DNA of 18,726 nt, taken from a bacterium (GTDB lineage Bacteria; Latescibacterota; UBA2968; UBA8231). The DNA lies in contig JAQCJA010000032.1 of NCBI GenBank assembly GCA_027593305.1, forward strand, positions 1 to 18,726. Direction: 5' to 3'. The notes beneath the pieces were generated by a model, which saw only the letters and a list, made by a program, of their open reading frames with translations, made no database searches and was not told the DNA's origin. Every line of letters starts with the position of its first letter. The first letter of the stretch is position 1. Of the stretch, positions 1 to 8,189 are shown piece by piece. The position numbers were made by a program, and so were the translations under genes.

Positions 1-3000
1 CCGCCGCGACGGCTGGACCGGGACCTCGACCATCTGGCGGCACGAGCGGCTGCCTCTGGCCAGGCCAAAACACTTCGGCAGCGGGCGCTGGCGGCGGCAC
101 ACATCGAGTTCCCGCAGGAATTGCCCATCACGGCGCGGGTCGACGAGATCCGTGCCGCCATCGATCTGCACCCCGTGGTCATCGTCGCCGGCGACACCGG
201 TTCGGGCAAAACGACGCAGATCCCCAAGATCTGTCTGCAGGCCGGGCGCGGGCGGGAGGCCAGGATCGCCGTCACCCAACCGCGCCGAGTCGCGGCCACG
301 TCCCTGTCGCGGCGCCTGGCCGAGGAACTTGGCGTCGAGTGGGGTCGACAAGTGGGTGCCAAGATCCGTTTCCGCGACGAGACCTCGCCGGAAACGCTGG
401 TGAAATTCGTCACCGATGGCATGTTGCTGGCCGAGATCCGTTCGGACCGGGATCTGCTGGAGTACGACACGCTCATCATCGACGAGGCGCACGAACGCAG
501 TCTCAACATCGATTTCCTCCTCGGCTACCTGCGCACGTTGCGCGTCCGGCGACCGGATCTCAAGATCATCATCACCTCTGCCACGATCGATACGGCGAGT
601 TTCTCCCAGGCCTTTGACGGGGCGCCCATCATTCAGGTTTCCGGGCGCGCCTACCCCGTGGAGACGCACTACTGGCCCTTGGAGGAATTGCTGGAAGATG
701 GGGAGGGTGACTTCTCCTATACCGAAGGGGCGGCCTCGGCCTGTGCCCGGCTGCTGGAGGAATCGCAACGGGGCGACGTGCTGGTGTTCATGCCGTCGGA
801 GCGCGACATCCGCGAAACAACCGACCTGTTGTCGGCACGGTTGTCTGGGCGACGTGGTGTCGAGGTGCTGCCGCTGTTCTCACGACTGACCGCCGACGAG
901 CAGCACAAGGTCTTTGGGGCGCACACGGGCCGGCGCATCGTGATTGCCACCAACATCGCCGAGACGTCGCTGACGATCCCCGGAATCCGCTACGTCGTCG
1001 ACACGGGGTTGGCGCGGGTGTCACGCTACAACCCCAGAACACAGACGCAGCGTCTGCCCATCGAGGCGATCAGCAGATCCTCAGCCGAACAGCGCAGGGG
1101 CCGTTGCGGACGTGTTCAGGACGGCGTCTGCATACGGCTGTACACCGAGCAGGATTACGCCGCGCGCGACGAATACACGCAGCCGGAGATCCAGCGAGCC
1201 AATCTGGCTGAGGTCATCCTGCGCATGCTGGATCTTGCGTTCGGTGAGGTCGAGGCGTTTCCCTTCATCGACCCGCCCACACCCCAGGCCATCCGCGGTG
1301 GGTATCAGTCCCTGGAGGAACTCGGTGCCATCGACCGGCAGAAGAAGCTGACCCGATTGGGCCGGGACATGGCCCATATGCCGATTGCGCCCACCGTATC
1401 ACGCATGGTGCTGCAGGCGCAGGCCGAAGGCGCTCTGGCGGAAGTCCTCGTCATCGCCGCCGCCATCTCCGCCCAGGACCCGCGCGAGCGGCCCGCCGGT
1501 CAGGAAGCGGCCGCCGACGGCATGCACCGGCAGTTCATCGACCCGCGATCAGATTTCGTCACGTTCTTCAACATCTGGCTGGCCTACCACGACCGCATGG
1601 AGCAGGGCACGCAGTCGCAACTGCGCAAGTTCTGCCGACAGCATTTCCTCTCCTTCCTGCGCATGCGCGAGTGGCGCGACATTCATGCCCAGCTCTGTTT
1701 TGCCCTCAGAGAACTGGGTGGCTTCCGCCTCGACACCGGTTGCGCCCAGCGCGAGGATGCCTACGACGCCGTGCACCGGTGCATCCTGACGGGTCTGTTC
1801 AGCAATGTCGCCTGTCGAAAACAGGAGGACCGCGGCGGCGACAACCTCTACACCGCGGCCCATGGCCGGCAGGTGATGTTGTTCCCCGGGTCGGGGCTGT
1901 TTGCGCGGAGCAACAAATCGCGCCGTGGGGACGCCGGTACAGCTAAGGCGGGGCTGCCGCCGGCATGGATGATTTCTGCCGAGATCGTCGAGACCAACCG
2001 CGTATATGCGCGAACAGCGGCAGCCATTCAACCCCAATGGATTCTCGATCTGGGGGCCTACCTGTGTCGCTCCAGCCATCGCGACCCGCACTGGAGCCGC
2101 CGCGCCGGGCGGGTGCTGGTGCACGAAACCGTGCGCCTGCACGGTCTGGTTGTCGCCGAGCGCCGCGTCGACTACGCCAGCATCGCGCCCGGCGAAGCCC
2201 GCGACATCTTCATTCGCGAGGCCCTGATCGCCGATGATGTAGACGGTATCGCCCACGCCTTCCACGCCCACAATCAGCAGACGTTTCATCGACTCGAGAC
2301 CTGGCAGAACCGTCTGCGGCAGCGGCACAGCATCGATTTCGACGACGCGTTCCACAACTTCTACGCCGAGCGCCTCCCGGGGGGCATCGCTTCCGTCCAC
2401 GACCTGAATCGGCTCATCGGCGAACGAGGCGGCGACGACAGTTTCCTGCATGCCGATGAGGCTGCTCTGCTGGCCGGTGTGGACCTGACCGTCGATCCGG
2501 CGGCGTTTCCCGACACGGTCGAACTGGATGGTCAGTCTTTGGCGCTGGCCTATGCCTACGTGCCGGGAGACGAACAGGACGGCGTGACCCTGAAGGTGCC
2601 CTATCGACTCGTGGACGCCGTGCGGCCCGAGATCCTTGACTGGCTGGTTCCGGGGCTGCGGCAGGAGCGCATCACGCAGTTGCTGCGCTCTCTGCCCAAG
2701 GCGATCCGCAAGCGCTTCGTCCCTGTGCCGGAGACGGCACGAAGGATCGCAGCGGAGCTGACGCCGGCCCATGGGGATGGCATCTTTCTCGACGCGCTGG
2801 AGAATTTCATCGAGGAAAACTGGCGGGTGAAGCTGCAACGAGCCGACTGGGACGTAGGCAGCATACCCGATCACCTGCGCCTGCGTCTGGAGATTGAGGG
2901 CAGTGACGGGACAACGGTCGCCGCCGGCCGCGACCTGGCGGTGCTCACCGGCGAACTGGAACGACCCGCCGAGTCCCCCGTGCAGCTGCAGGCATGGAAG

Positions 3001-3879
3001 ACCGCCGCTGCCGAGTTTGAACACGACGAGGTCACCGCCTGGACCTTCGGTGATCTGCCCGAGCGCCTTGAAGTAACGCAGTTGTCCGGTGTTCCCGTCT
3101 TCGGCTTTCCCGGGTTGCGGCTGCAGGACCACCGTGTGCAGGTGCGGCTGTTTGCCGATCGCTCCGCGGCGCGCACGGCAACACCGGCCGCATTCTGCCG
3201 CTTGTGTGAACTGGGGCTGCGCGACGAGGCAGCCTGGCTGCAGCGCGACCTGCGCGATCTGCGCCCCATCGTCGACCGGCATCGATCCCTGGGCGAACCG
3301 GCCGCCATCGAGCAGCAGGCCTATGCGCACCTGGCCCGTTACCTGTTCCTTGAGGGTGGCGTGTTTCCCCTGACCCAACAGCGCTTTGACGAGCGTGTCA
3401 GCAGAGCGCGGCGGCGGCTTGTCGGCCTGTCGACCCAGTTTCTCGGTCTGCTCGGTGAGATCATATCCCTGCGCGCGCAGCTGATCACCACCGCCCGGCC
3501 CCATCCTGGACTCGATGCGGACCTGGAGCGACTGCTGCCGCCCGGTTTTCTCCATGGCATCGAGTTCGACCGCCTGCCCCACCTGATCCGCTATCTGAAG
3601 GCGGTCGCAGTGCGTGCCGACCGCTACCGCGCGGACGCCTCGCGTGACACGGCCAAGGCGGCGCTTGTAGCCCCCTTTGCCGCTGACTGCCAGCAGTTGC
3701 AGGCAGCCGCCGTGGCGGTCGGGGTCTCTCCACAGCGACGGCAACGCATCGAAGAGTTTCGCTGGCTGGTGGAGGAGTACCGCGTGTCCGTCTTCGCCCA
3801 GGAGCTGGGTACGGCGCAGCGTGTGTCTGTGCAGCGCCTGCAGCATCATCGGGAGGCGGTGAACAAGGCGGAGGCGTGA
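1..3879 (+). CDS. hrpA: ATP-dependent RNA helicase HrpA (5'-partial)
   Basis: DEAH-box RNA helicase of the HrpA type, a cytoplasmic NTP-driven RNA translocase that in E. coli has been linked to mRNA processing and stalled-ribosome rescue. The frame is open from base 1, and the residues before the TTG at 121 (ending IEFPQELPIT) already match HrpA, so the true start lies left of the window; about 1292 residues are visible against 1300 in E. coli. Seen: Walker A GDTGSGKT (190-213), DEAH (481-492), SAT (577-585) and motif VI QRRGRCGR (1090-1113). These form two RecA domains, followed by the helicase-associated ratchet/OB region. From about 1800 to the stop lies a long region of the DUF3418 type that separates HrpA from eukaryotic DEAH helicases. 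No frameshift or lost motif was found. It probably has no functional tie to the catabolic genes to its right. Confidence 0.96.
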   Translation, partial: PPRRLDRDLDHLAARAAASGQAKTLRQRALAAAHIEFPQELPITARVDEIRAAIDLHPVVIVAGDTGSGKTTQIPKICLQAGRGREARIAVTQPRRVAATSLSRRLAEELGVEWGRQVGAKIRFRDETSPETLVKFVTDGMLLAEIRSDRDLLEYDTLIIDEAHERSLNIDFLLGYLRTLRVRRPDLKIIITSATIDTASFSQAFDGAPIIQVSGRAYPVETHYWPLEELLEDGEGDFSYTEGAASACARLLEESQRGDVLVFMPSERDIRETTDLLSARLSGRRGVEVLPLFSRLTADEQHKVFGAHTGRRIVIATNIAETSLTIPGIRYVVDTGLARVSRYNPRTQTQRLPIEAISRSSAEQRRGRCGRVQDGVCIRLYTEQDYAARDEYTQPEIQRANLAEVILRMLDLAFGEVEAFPFIDPPTPQAIRGGYQSLEELGAIDRQKKLTRLGRDMAHMPIAPTVSRMVLQAQAEGALAEVLVIAAAISAQDPRERPAGQEAAADGMHRQFIDPRSDFVTFFNIWLAYHDRMEQGTQSQLRKFCRQHFLSFLRMREWRDIHAQLCFALRELGGFRLDTGCAQREDAYDAVHRCILTGLFSNVACRKQEDRGGDNLYTAAHGRQVMLFPGSGLFARSNKSRRGDAGTAKAGLPPAWMISAEIVETNRVYARTAAAIQPQWILDLGAYLCRSSHRDPHWSRRAGRVLVHETVRLHGLVVAERRVDYASIAPGEARDIFIREALIADDVDGIAHAFHAHNQQTFHRLETWQNRLRQRHSIDFDDAFHNFYAERLPGGIASVHDLNRLIGERGGDDSFLHADEAALLAGVDLTVDPAAFPDTVELDGQSLALAYAYVPGDEQDGVTLKVPYRLVDAVRPEILDWLVPGLRQERITQLLRSLPKAIRKRFVPVPETARRIAAELTPAHGDGIFLDALENFIEENWRVKLQRADWDVGSIPDHLRLRLEIEGSDGTTVAAGRDLAVLTGELERPAESPVQLQAWKTAAAEFEHDEVTAWTFGDLPERLEVTQLSGVPVFGFPGLRLQDHRVQVRLFADRSAARTATPAAFCRLCELGLRDEAAWLQRDLRDLRPIVDRHRSLGEPAAIEQQAYAHLARYLFLEGGVFPLTQQRFDERVSRARRRLVGLSTQFLGLLGEIISLRAQLITTARPHPGLDADLERLLPPGFLHGIEFDRLPHLIRYLKAVAVRADRYRADASRDTAKAALVAPFAADCQQLQAAAVAVGVSPQRRQRIEEFRWLVEEYRVSVFAQELGTAQRVSVQRLQHHREAVNKAEA

Positions 3880-3882
3880 AAC

Positions 3883-3910
3883 TTGATTCACCGCCTGATC
3901 GGTGTATCTT
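3883..3910 (+). promoter_or_regulatory. Candidate sigma70-type promoter for the 106-aa protein
   Basis: TTGATT (3883-3888), a 16-nt spacer and TATCTT (3905-3910) lie just after the hrpA stop, about 45 bases before the next start codon. Each box matches the consensus at 4 of 6 positions. The spacer is itself the inverted repeat CACCG-N6-CGGTG (3889-3904), so an operator or a weak hairpin is equally possible. Judged by eye only. Confidence 0.3.
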
Positions 3911-3954
3911 GTTACAGGATTGATAGTTGCACCGCTTTTATCTGAGATCGGATT

Positions 3955-4275
3955 ATGGAAGCCCTCGAACTGCCCGCCATGATGCTGGCCCTTGTGCTGA
4001 GCTTCGGTGTCATCATCGCCAAGGTGATGATTACGCAGCTCATCGGGCGTATGAACCGGCAGATCAATCAGGTGTCACAGATCAAGGTTGAGGCTTTGGG
4101 CCGTCTCAAGGGGGCGCAGGGGCAGAAGTCGATCATCGCCAAGAACAAGCTGCTGCTGGACCGGAAAAAATCGAAACTCGACAAGAAGATGGGCCGCCTG
4201 AAAAAAGAGATGGGCGAGATGCAGGAAGAAGAGTCCGCCCGGCGCAAGCGCAGCGAGGCACGCCACGTCAGCTAG
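3955..4275 (+). CDS. Small membrane-anchored coiled-coil protein, function unknown
   Basis: 106 residues, not recognised. Residues about 8-31 form one hydrophobic helix (AMMLALVLSFGVIIAKVM and on), probably a membrane anchor without a cleavage site. Residues about 33-100 are very rich in Lys, Arg, Glu, Met and Gln with no Pro or Cys, typical of a long amphipathic coiled coil, and contain runs such as LDRKKSKLDKKMGRLKKEM. The ATG at 3955 is the only sensible start; no strong Shine-Dalgarno is visible (GAGATCGG lies just upstream). It stands 75 bp after hrpA with a candidate promoter of its own and is followed by a perfect-stem terminator. The layout suggests a cytoplasm-facing charged coil tethered to the membrane, perhaps a scaffold or nucleic-acid-interacting protein; that role is inference. 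It could also be a lineage-specific orphan. Confidence 0.75.
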   Translation: MEALELPAMMLALVLSFGVIIAKVMITQLIGRMNRQINQVSQIKVEALGRLKGAQGQKSIIAKNKLLLDRKKSKLDKKMGRLKKEMGEMQEEESARRKRSEARHVS

Positions 4276-4309
4276 TCACGCGATCTGGCCACCATCGGAT
4301 TCGACAGAC

Positions 4310-4344
4310 AAACGCCCCGTCAGCCACAGGTTGACGGGGCGTTT
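4310..4344. terminator. Bidirectional hairpin terminator between convergent genes
   Basis: A perfect 13-bp inverted repeat (arm AAACGCCCCGTCA at 4310-4322, complement at 4332-4344) encloses a 9-nt loop. It lies 34 bp after the plus-strand stop at 4275 and 27 bp past the minus-strand stop at 4380. The A/T ends of the GC-rich stem give GTTT on the plus strand and GTTTGTCTG on the minus strand, so it can serve both operons, though no long T-tract follows. Confidence 0.8.
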
Positions 4345-4379
4345 CCATTGTACGTCGCGGTTTCATGTCCGCGTCTGGT

Positions 4380-5189
4380 TCAGCCGACGTGAGCCGCCAG
4401 CCAGCGGTGACATTTTTCGTAGCCGATCCCGTCGGCCGTTTCCGGCCCTTCGTATTCGGCCGTGAAGGCACCGTCGTAGCCGGCCTGGCGCAGGCACGCA
4501 AGCACCTTGTGCAGATGGATTTCTCCGTCGCCGAGGGCGGCCCCCTTGTAGTCGCTGCGTGACCCGCTACCATCCTTCATGTGCGTGTGGAACGTGTGCG
4601 GTGCGATGATCTCGTAGAAGTGATCGATCTTGGCCAGGTCGTGGCCGAACCAGCGATAGTTCATCGTGTCCAGATTGACACCGAGGCGGGTGGAACCCAC
4701 ACGCTCGATCAGACTCAGTTGCCAGTCGCCGTCGTTGGTTGACACGCCATGGTTGTCGAGTGCGATGCGCACATTGAGCGTCTCGAGGAATTCGGCACAA
4801 CGCTGGAAAGCCTCCAGCATCAACCCGTCCCACAGATCTTCGGTGACAAGCCCACCCCGGTTCCAACCGCCATCGGAACGGATGATATCGGTACCGGTGT
4901 GCGGGATGATCTCGCAGACCCGCCGGTAGCGCGCGATCTGGGCGTCGAAATTGCTTCGCTGCGCCTGGATGAAGTCGTTGCCCGCAGCCACGGCGGAGAC
5001 GGCGATGCCATAGCCGGCGAGCATGTCGCGCACGGCTTCGGCCCGTCGGCCACCATCGTCGTTGGCCTCGTCCCAGATATCGCCAATCTGCAGTTCACAG
5101 GACTTGTAGCCAATCTCGCTGGCCCGTCGCGCGAACCCCTCCAGGTCGTACCCGGGCCAGTTGTAGTGGATCACACCAATTGTCGACAT
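4380..5189 (-). CDS. Sugar phosphate isomerase/epimerase (xylose isomerase-like TIM barrel)
   Basis: 269 residues, the normal length of single-domain AP endonuclease family 2/xylose-isomerase-like TIM barrels, which interconvert keto-sugars, inositol derivatives or related polyols using a divalent metal. Likely metal or substrate residues are D145 (in ALDNHG, where many relatives have Glu), D174 (NLDTMNYRW), H201 and H203 (HTHMKDG) and E245 (AEYEG). The N-terminal strand STIGVIHYNWPG has no signal peptide, so it should be cytoplasmic. The start is well supported: AAGGAA sits 7 nt before the ATG and overlaps the TAA of the preceding FKBP gene, leaving a 9-nt gap and implying translational coupling. 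It is the last gene of the five-gene minus-strand operon and ends at the shared terminator. The substrate cannot be read from sequence; hydroxypyruvate isomerase, tagatose epimerase or inosose-pathway roles are all possible. Confidence 0.9.
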   Translation of the reverse strand: MSTIGVIHYNWPGYDLEGFARRASEIGYKSCELQIGDIWDEANDDGGRRAEAVRDMLAGYGIAVSAVAAGNDFIQAQRSNFDAQIARYRRVCEIIPHTGTDIIRSDGGWNRGGLVTEDLWDGLMLEAFQRCAEFLETLNVRIALDNHGVSTNDGDWQLSLIERVGSTRLGVNLDTMNYRWFGHDLAKIDHFYEIIAPHTFHTHMKDGSGSRSDYKGAALGDGEIHLHKVLACLRQAGYDGAFTAEYEGPETADGIGYEKCHRWLAAHVG

Positions 5190-5198
5190 AGGATTTCC

Positions 5199-5909
5199 TT
5201 ATTTGATCACTTCCAGTAACTCGACGACAAACACGAGGGGCACGTTTGGTGGAATTGCCGGCGGCGAACCCATCTCGCCATATGCTAGGTCTGCCGGGAT
5301 GATGAGCCTCGCTTTGCCGCCCGCCTTCATCATTTGCAGGCCTTCCTGCCACCCGGGAATCACCTGACCCACAAGGAATTCCGTCGGCTCATTTCGACGG
5401 TAGGAACTGTCGAAGACGGTACCGTTGGTGAAACTGCCCTCGTAGTGCACACGCACCGAATCGGACACCGTCGGACTGGCGCCGCTACCAGCGAGCTCTT
5501 CGATATAGACCAGACCACTTGCTGTGGTCACGGCGCCGGCTTTCTTGCCTGCCTCGGCGACAAAGGCGTCACCATCGGCCTGCAGGCGTGCGGAGCGCAC
5601 GGTGCGGCGCTGTTGAATCAGCAGATTCATCGACTCCAGGTATTTCGACAGATCGAAATCACCACTTTCCAGAACCCCATCGTTGAAGCCACGGTTGATG
5701 ATGTCCAATTCTTCGGCCGTGAACAACTGATGCAGATTGAACTGTCCCGCCAGGCCCTGGCCGACGGCGTACAGCGTACTGTCCTGCGCCGTTACCAATT
5801 GCACGGGGGTGGAGGCGGCGGGGCCGCTCGGGTCACAGGCGGACAACGCCAGCAGCGCCGCAAGAATCGCGGCAGCACCCAGATATCGGGCCTTCAGGGA
5901 GGAAGGCAT
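5199..5909 (-). CDS. FKBP-type peptidyl-prolyl cis-trans isomerase, lipoprotein
   Basis: 236 residues. Residues 1-24 are a lipoprotein signal peptide (basic start, Ala/Leu-rich core, lipobox LSAC), with lipidation expected on C25. The residue after it is Asp, which in enterobacteria is an inner-membrane retention signal. Residues about 35-140 resemble the alpha-helical dimerisation region that precedes FKBP in Mip/FkpA-like proteins. Residues about 147-236 are the catalytic FKBP domain with VHYEG, FDSSYRR, VIPGWQEGLQ, LAYGEMG and VELLEV. The protein should speed prolyl isomerisation and chaperone folding in the envelope. I chose the ATG at 5909, not an upstream one, because a lipoprotein signal begins there and AAAGGA lies 7 nt before it; it follows the GH13 stop by one base (TGAGATG). 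The frame stays open upstream only as a shadow of the GH13 gene. Confidence 0.94.
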   Translation of the reverse strand: MPSSLKARYLGAAAILAALLALSACDPSGPAASTPVQLVTAQDSTLYAVGQGLAGQFNLHQLFTAEELDIINRGFNDGVLESGDFDLSKYLESMNLLIQQRRTVRSARLQADGDAFVAEAGKKAGAVTTASGLVYIEELAGSGASPTVSDSVRVHYEGSFTNGTVFDSSYRRNEPTEFLVGQVIPGWQEGLQMMKAGGKARLIIPADLAYGEMGSPPAIPPNVPLVFVVELLEVIK

Positions 5910-5910
5910 C

Positions 5911-8169
5911 TCATTCCTTTCGTGGGAGGGGTGCGCCTGGAACCAGTCGGAACAGGCGCGTCTGCAAGGGAGCAACGCCAATGCGCAGCCCTTGTCGGGT
6001 AAGATCCGGGTCGGTCGGTGGCGCGGCCAGCCCCAGAGCGTGATACGAATCGAAGACCTGCGCCGGAGCCCCTGGCGTCCAGGACAACCAGCCGAAGCCG
6101 ATCGATACCCAGCGTGTGCGGCGAATGTCCAGATTGTGGACGACGAGCAGGGCACTCGTGCCGAGGTAGCGAGTGTAGGCCAGTACTCGATCTTCCGCGT
6201 CGCCGTCGGCACCCTGATTGCGGTGATAGTAGACCTGACCCCGACGTGCCTCGACCCACTGATGGGCCTCGATGGCAAGGTGGGCATAGGCGCCCACCAG
6301 TTGCTGCCCCGGAAACTCATGCCGCGACTCCGGGTGCAGGCAGGTGACATTCTCGAAATCCGTTCGCGCCGTCTCACCCCACTCGCTGCCCCACTCGATG
6401 CCCCAGGTCAGCTGCGTGCCCCCGGAAGGTTCGGGGCGCACCGCTGCCGGTGGCTGAACCTGGGCCTGGGCCTGGGCGGGCCACATGCCTGCCGTGGCGT
6501 CGATCAGTGTGGCCTGCAGGTTCTTCAGGCATGCCATCAACGTCGCCGGTGATGTGCCGCCGCTACGTCGACGCCACGTGCGGGCCAGAGCCGGATCGGC
6601 CGCCAGCACTTGTGCGTAGCGCTCGCCCCAGACCTGCGTTGCCCGTGGACTGTCATGGTTTTCGAAGTAGGCCATGGCCATTGTCCCGGCGGCGAAGGTG
6701 CCGTGCATCTGCTCGAGGAAGTCGATCAGGGGGGTTGCCGTTTCGGCGTCACGGTGGAAGTCGACGAGCAATGCGTAAACCATGTCCACGGGAATGTCGG
6801 TGGCATCACGCAGAGCACACAGGGTTTCACCCAGGACCAGCGCCTCGGGATCCTGTTGCTGGATGCGGTTCTTCAAGCGCTGCAGGAACGGGCGCTCCAC
6901 GGTCTGGCTGGCGTCGATGCGCACCCCATCGAGCTGACAACAGGCCATCCAGTAGGGGGCCACCTCCAGCAGATAGTCCTGCAGGGGTAGATTGCCGCGC
7001 AGATCGAAAAGGGCCACATCCGAATAGACGAGCCAGGCAATGCGGTGGATCTCGGGGCGCCCCTTGGCATCGAGCACGTACCACTCGGGGTGCTGCTGGA
7101 TCAGCGTCGAGTCACGACTCGTCTGCATGAGCACAAGATCAAAGATCACGCGTTTGCCAAGCTCGTGCGCGCGCCGCGTCAGCTGGCGGAGTTCGGCCCG
7201 TCCCACCAGCTGCAGCAGTCGTTGGCGGCCCCACTGCCGGGCGGCAAACGGACCGCCAGCTTCGACCAGTTCGGCAAGAAGTGGCATGGCATGGTTGGAA
7301 TCGGCCGGCAGCACGACACGGCCCCACACATCTGCCACATCCGCCTGGCACAACAACTCTGCCGCCACCAGAGCTGCCAGATCCGCCTCCTCGGGTGGGG
7401 TCACAAGCTGCGGATCGATCTGGTAGAAATCAGCCACCGCGTAGACGCTGCCCAGCGTCCCCTTGCGCACATCCTCGCCGGTCTGCAGATCGGCCAGACC
7501 GGCGCGAAAGAAGGGCAACAGGTAGATCACATCCGTCGGCAATTGCTGCAGACGTGCCGTCAGATGGTTGATGCGACCCGAGACGAACGTGCCGTCGCGT
7601 ACTGCGGCGTCGACCTTGCGCAAACAGACTTCCGTCACCGTCGGCGCCTCGGCCACCCAACCGGGGCTGACGACGATGACACCCGCCGGATTGGGCGCGA
7701 TGTCACTCAGCGCGATCCACGGGCGCCTGTCATCCGGGTCGGCGCTGATGTCGATGGTGTAGCAGAAAGCGCCCGTATGCTGCAGGCGGAAGGGCTCCGA
7801 CTCGAGGACAAAGTTGGCGCCGCACATTTCTGCTGCACCCTGAGCATCGGTGCGCAGGTGCATGGGCACGGGCTGCTCGATGCCGGGCGCGTCGATGCAC
7901 AGCCGAGCCACGACATCACCAGAGCGAATCGACGCTGCCACCACATCGGCAACAAACAGTTCACAGCGCACCCGGGCCGTGGGCGGGGTGCTGGCGGGGT
8001 GCAGGTAGGCCCGGCCGAGGGCCGGGGCAAAACGCAATCCGTCAATCTCGATGGAAACAGCACCGGCCCAGACGCGCCAGTTGTCGTAATGGCCGGCGCG
8101 GTACGTGTGATGCAATGACGTGCGCAGAACGCTGCCAGCCGCTGGCTCGACAGGCATTACATCCGGCAT
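5911..8169 (-). CDS. Alpha-amylase family (GH13) protein with GlgE-like region I
   Basis: 752 residues from the chosen ATG; cytoplasmic, with no signal peptide. A beta-rich N-terminal part (to about residue 190) precedes a GH13 barrel. Catalytic residues are intact: nucleophile D419 (GVRIDAS), acid/base E448 (LVLGETL) and transition-state Asp D506 after H505 (FENHDSPR). Region I reads FDLVLMQTSRDS around D344 instead of the usual D-x-V-x-N-H, and is followed by HPEW; that resembles GlgE maltosyltransferases (LDFAFQCSPDHP, then HPEW). A C-terminal beta domain follows, interrupted by an Ala/Gln/Pro-rich stretch near residues 565-580. The ATG at 8169 is favoured because GGAG lies 11 nt upstream; a TTG at 8208 and an ATG at 8157 are alternatives. 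It could act as a transglycosylase or amylase on an alpha-glucan or oligosaccharide; the exact activity is open. Confidence 0.85.
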   Translation of the reverse strand: MPDVMPVEPAAGSVLRTSLHHTYRAGHYDNWRVWAGAVSIEIDGLRFAPALGRAYLHPASTPPTARVRCELFVADVVAASIRSGDVVARLCIDAPGIEQPVPMHLRTDAQGAAEMCGANFVLESEPFRLQHTGAFCYTIDISADPDDRRPWIALSDIAPNPAGVIVVSPGWVAEAPTVTEVCLRKVDAAVRDGTFVSGRINHLTARLQQLPTDVIYLLPFFRAGLADLQTGEDVRKGTLGSVYAVADFYQIDPQLVTPPEEADLAALVAAELLCQADVADVWGRVVLPADSNHAMPLLAELVEAGGPFAARQWGRQRLLQLVGRAELRQLTRRAHELGKRVIFDLVLMQTSRDSTLIQQHPEWYVLDAKGRPEIHRIAWLVYSDVALFDLRGNLPLQDYLLEVAPYWMACCQLDGVRIDASQTVERPFLQRLKNRIQQQDPEALVLGETLCALRDATDIPVDMVYALLVDFHRDAETATPLIDFLEQMHGTFAAGTMAMAYFENHDSPRATQVWGERYAQVLAADPALARTWRRRSGGTSPATLMACLKNLQATLIDATAGMWPAQAQAQVQPPAAVRPEPSGGTQLTWGIEWGSEWGETARTDFENVTCLHPESRHEFPGQQLVGAYAHLAIEAHQWVEARRGQVYYHRNQGADGDAEDRVLAYTRYLGTSALLVVHNLDIRRTRWVSIGFGWLSWTPGAPAQVFDSYHALGLAAPPTDPDLTRQGLRIGVAPLQTRLFRLVPGAPLPRKE

Positions 8170-8189
8170 CGGCGGTAGCACTCCGCTAG

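Noticed and set aside
121..123. TTG at 121 as the start of hrpA
   Set aside because: The 40 codons before it are open and match HrpA sequence, so the gene is simply cut by the window edge.
1549..3891. A 780-codon open frame antisense to hrpA
   Set aside because: It is a GC-rich shadow of a strongly conserved helicase gene; its translation shows no domain and it has no plausible start context.
5910..6377. N-terminal extension of the FKBP gene to an ATG at 6377
   Set aside because: The extension overlaps the GH13 coding region, and the lipoprotein signal peptide with a Shine-Dalgarno begins at 5909.
7045..8118. A 357-codon plus-strand frame opposite the GH13 gene
   Set aside because: The minus-strand frame carries the conserved GH13 catalytic motifs; the plus-strand product is His/Arg/Gln-rich without domain features.
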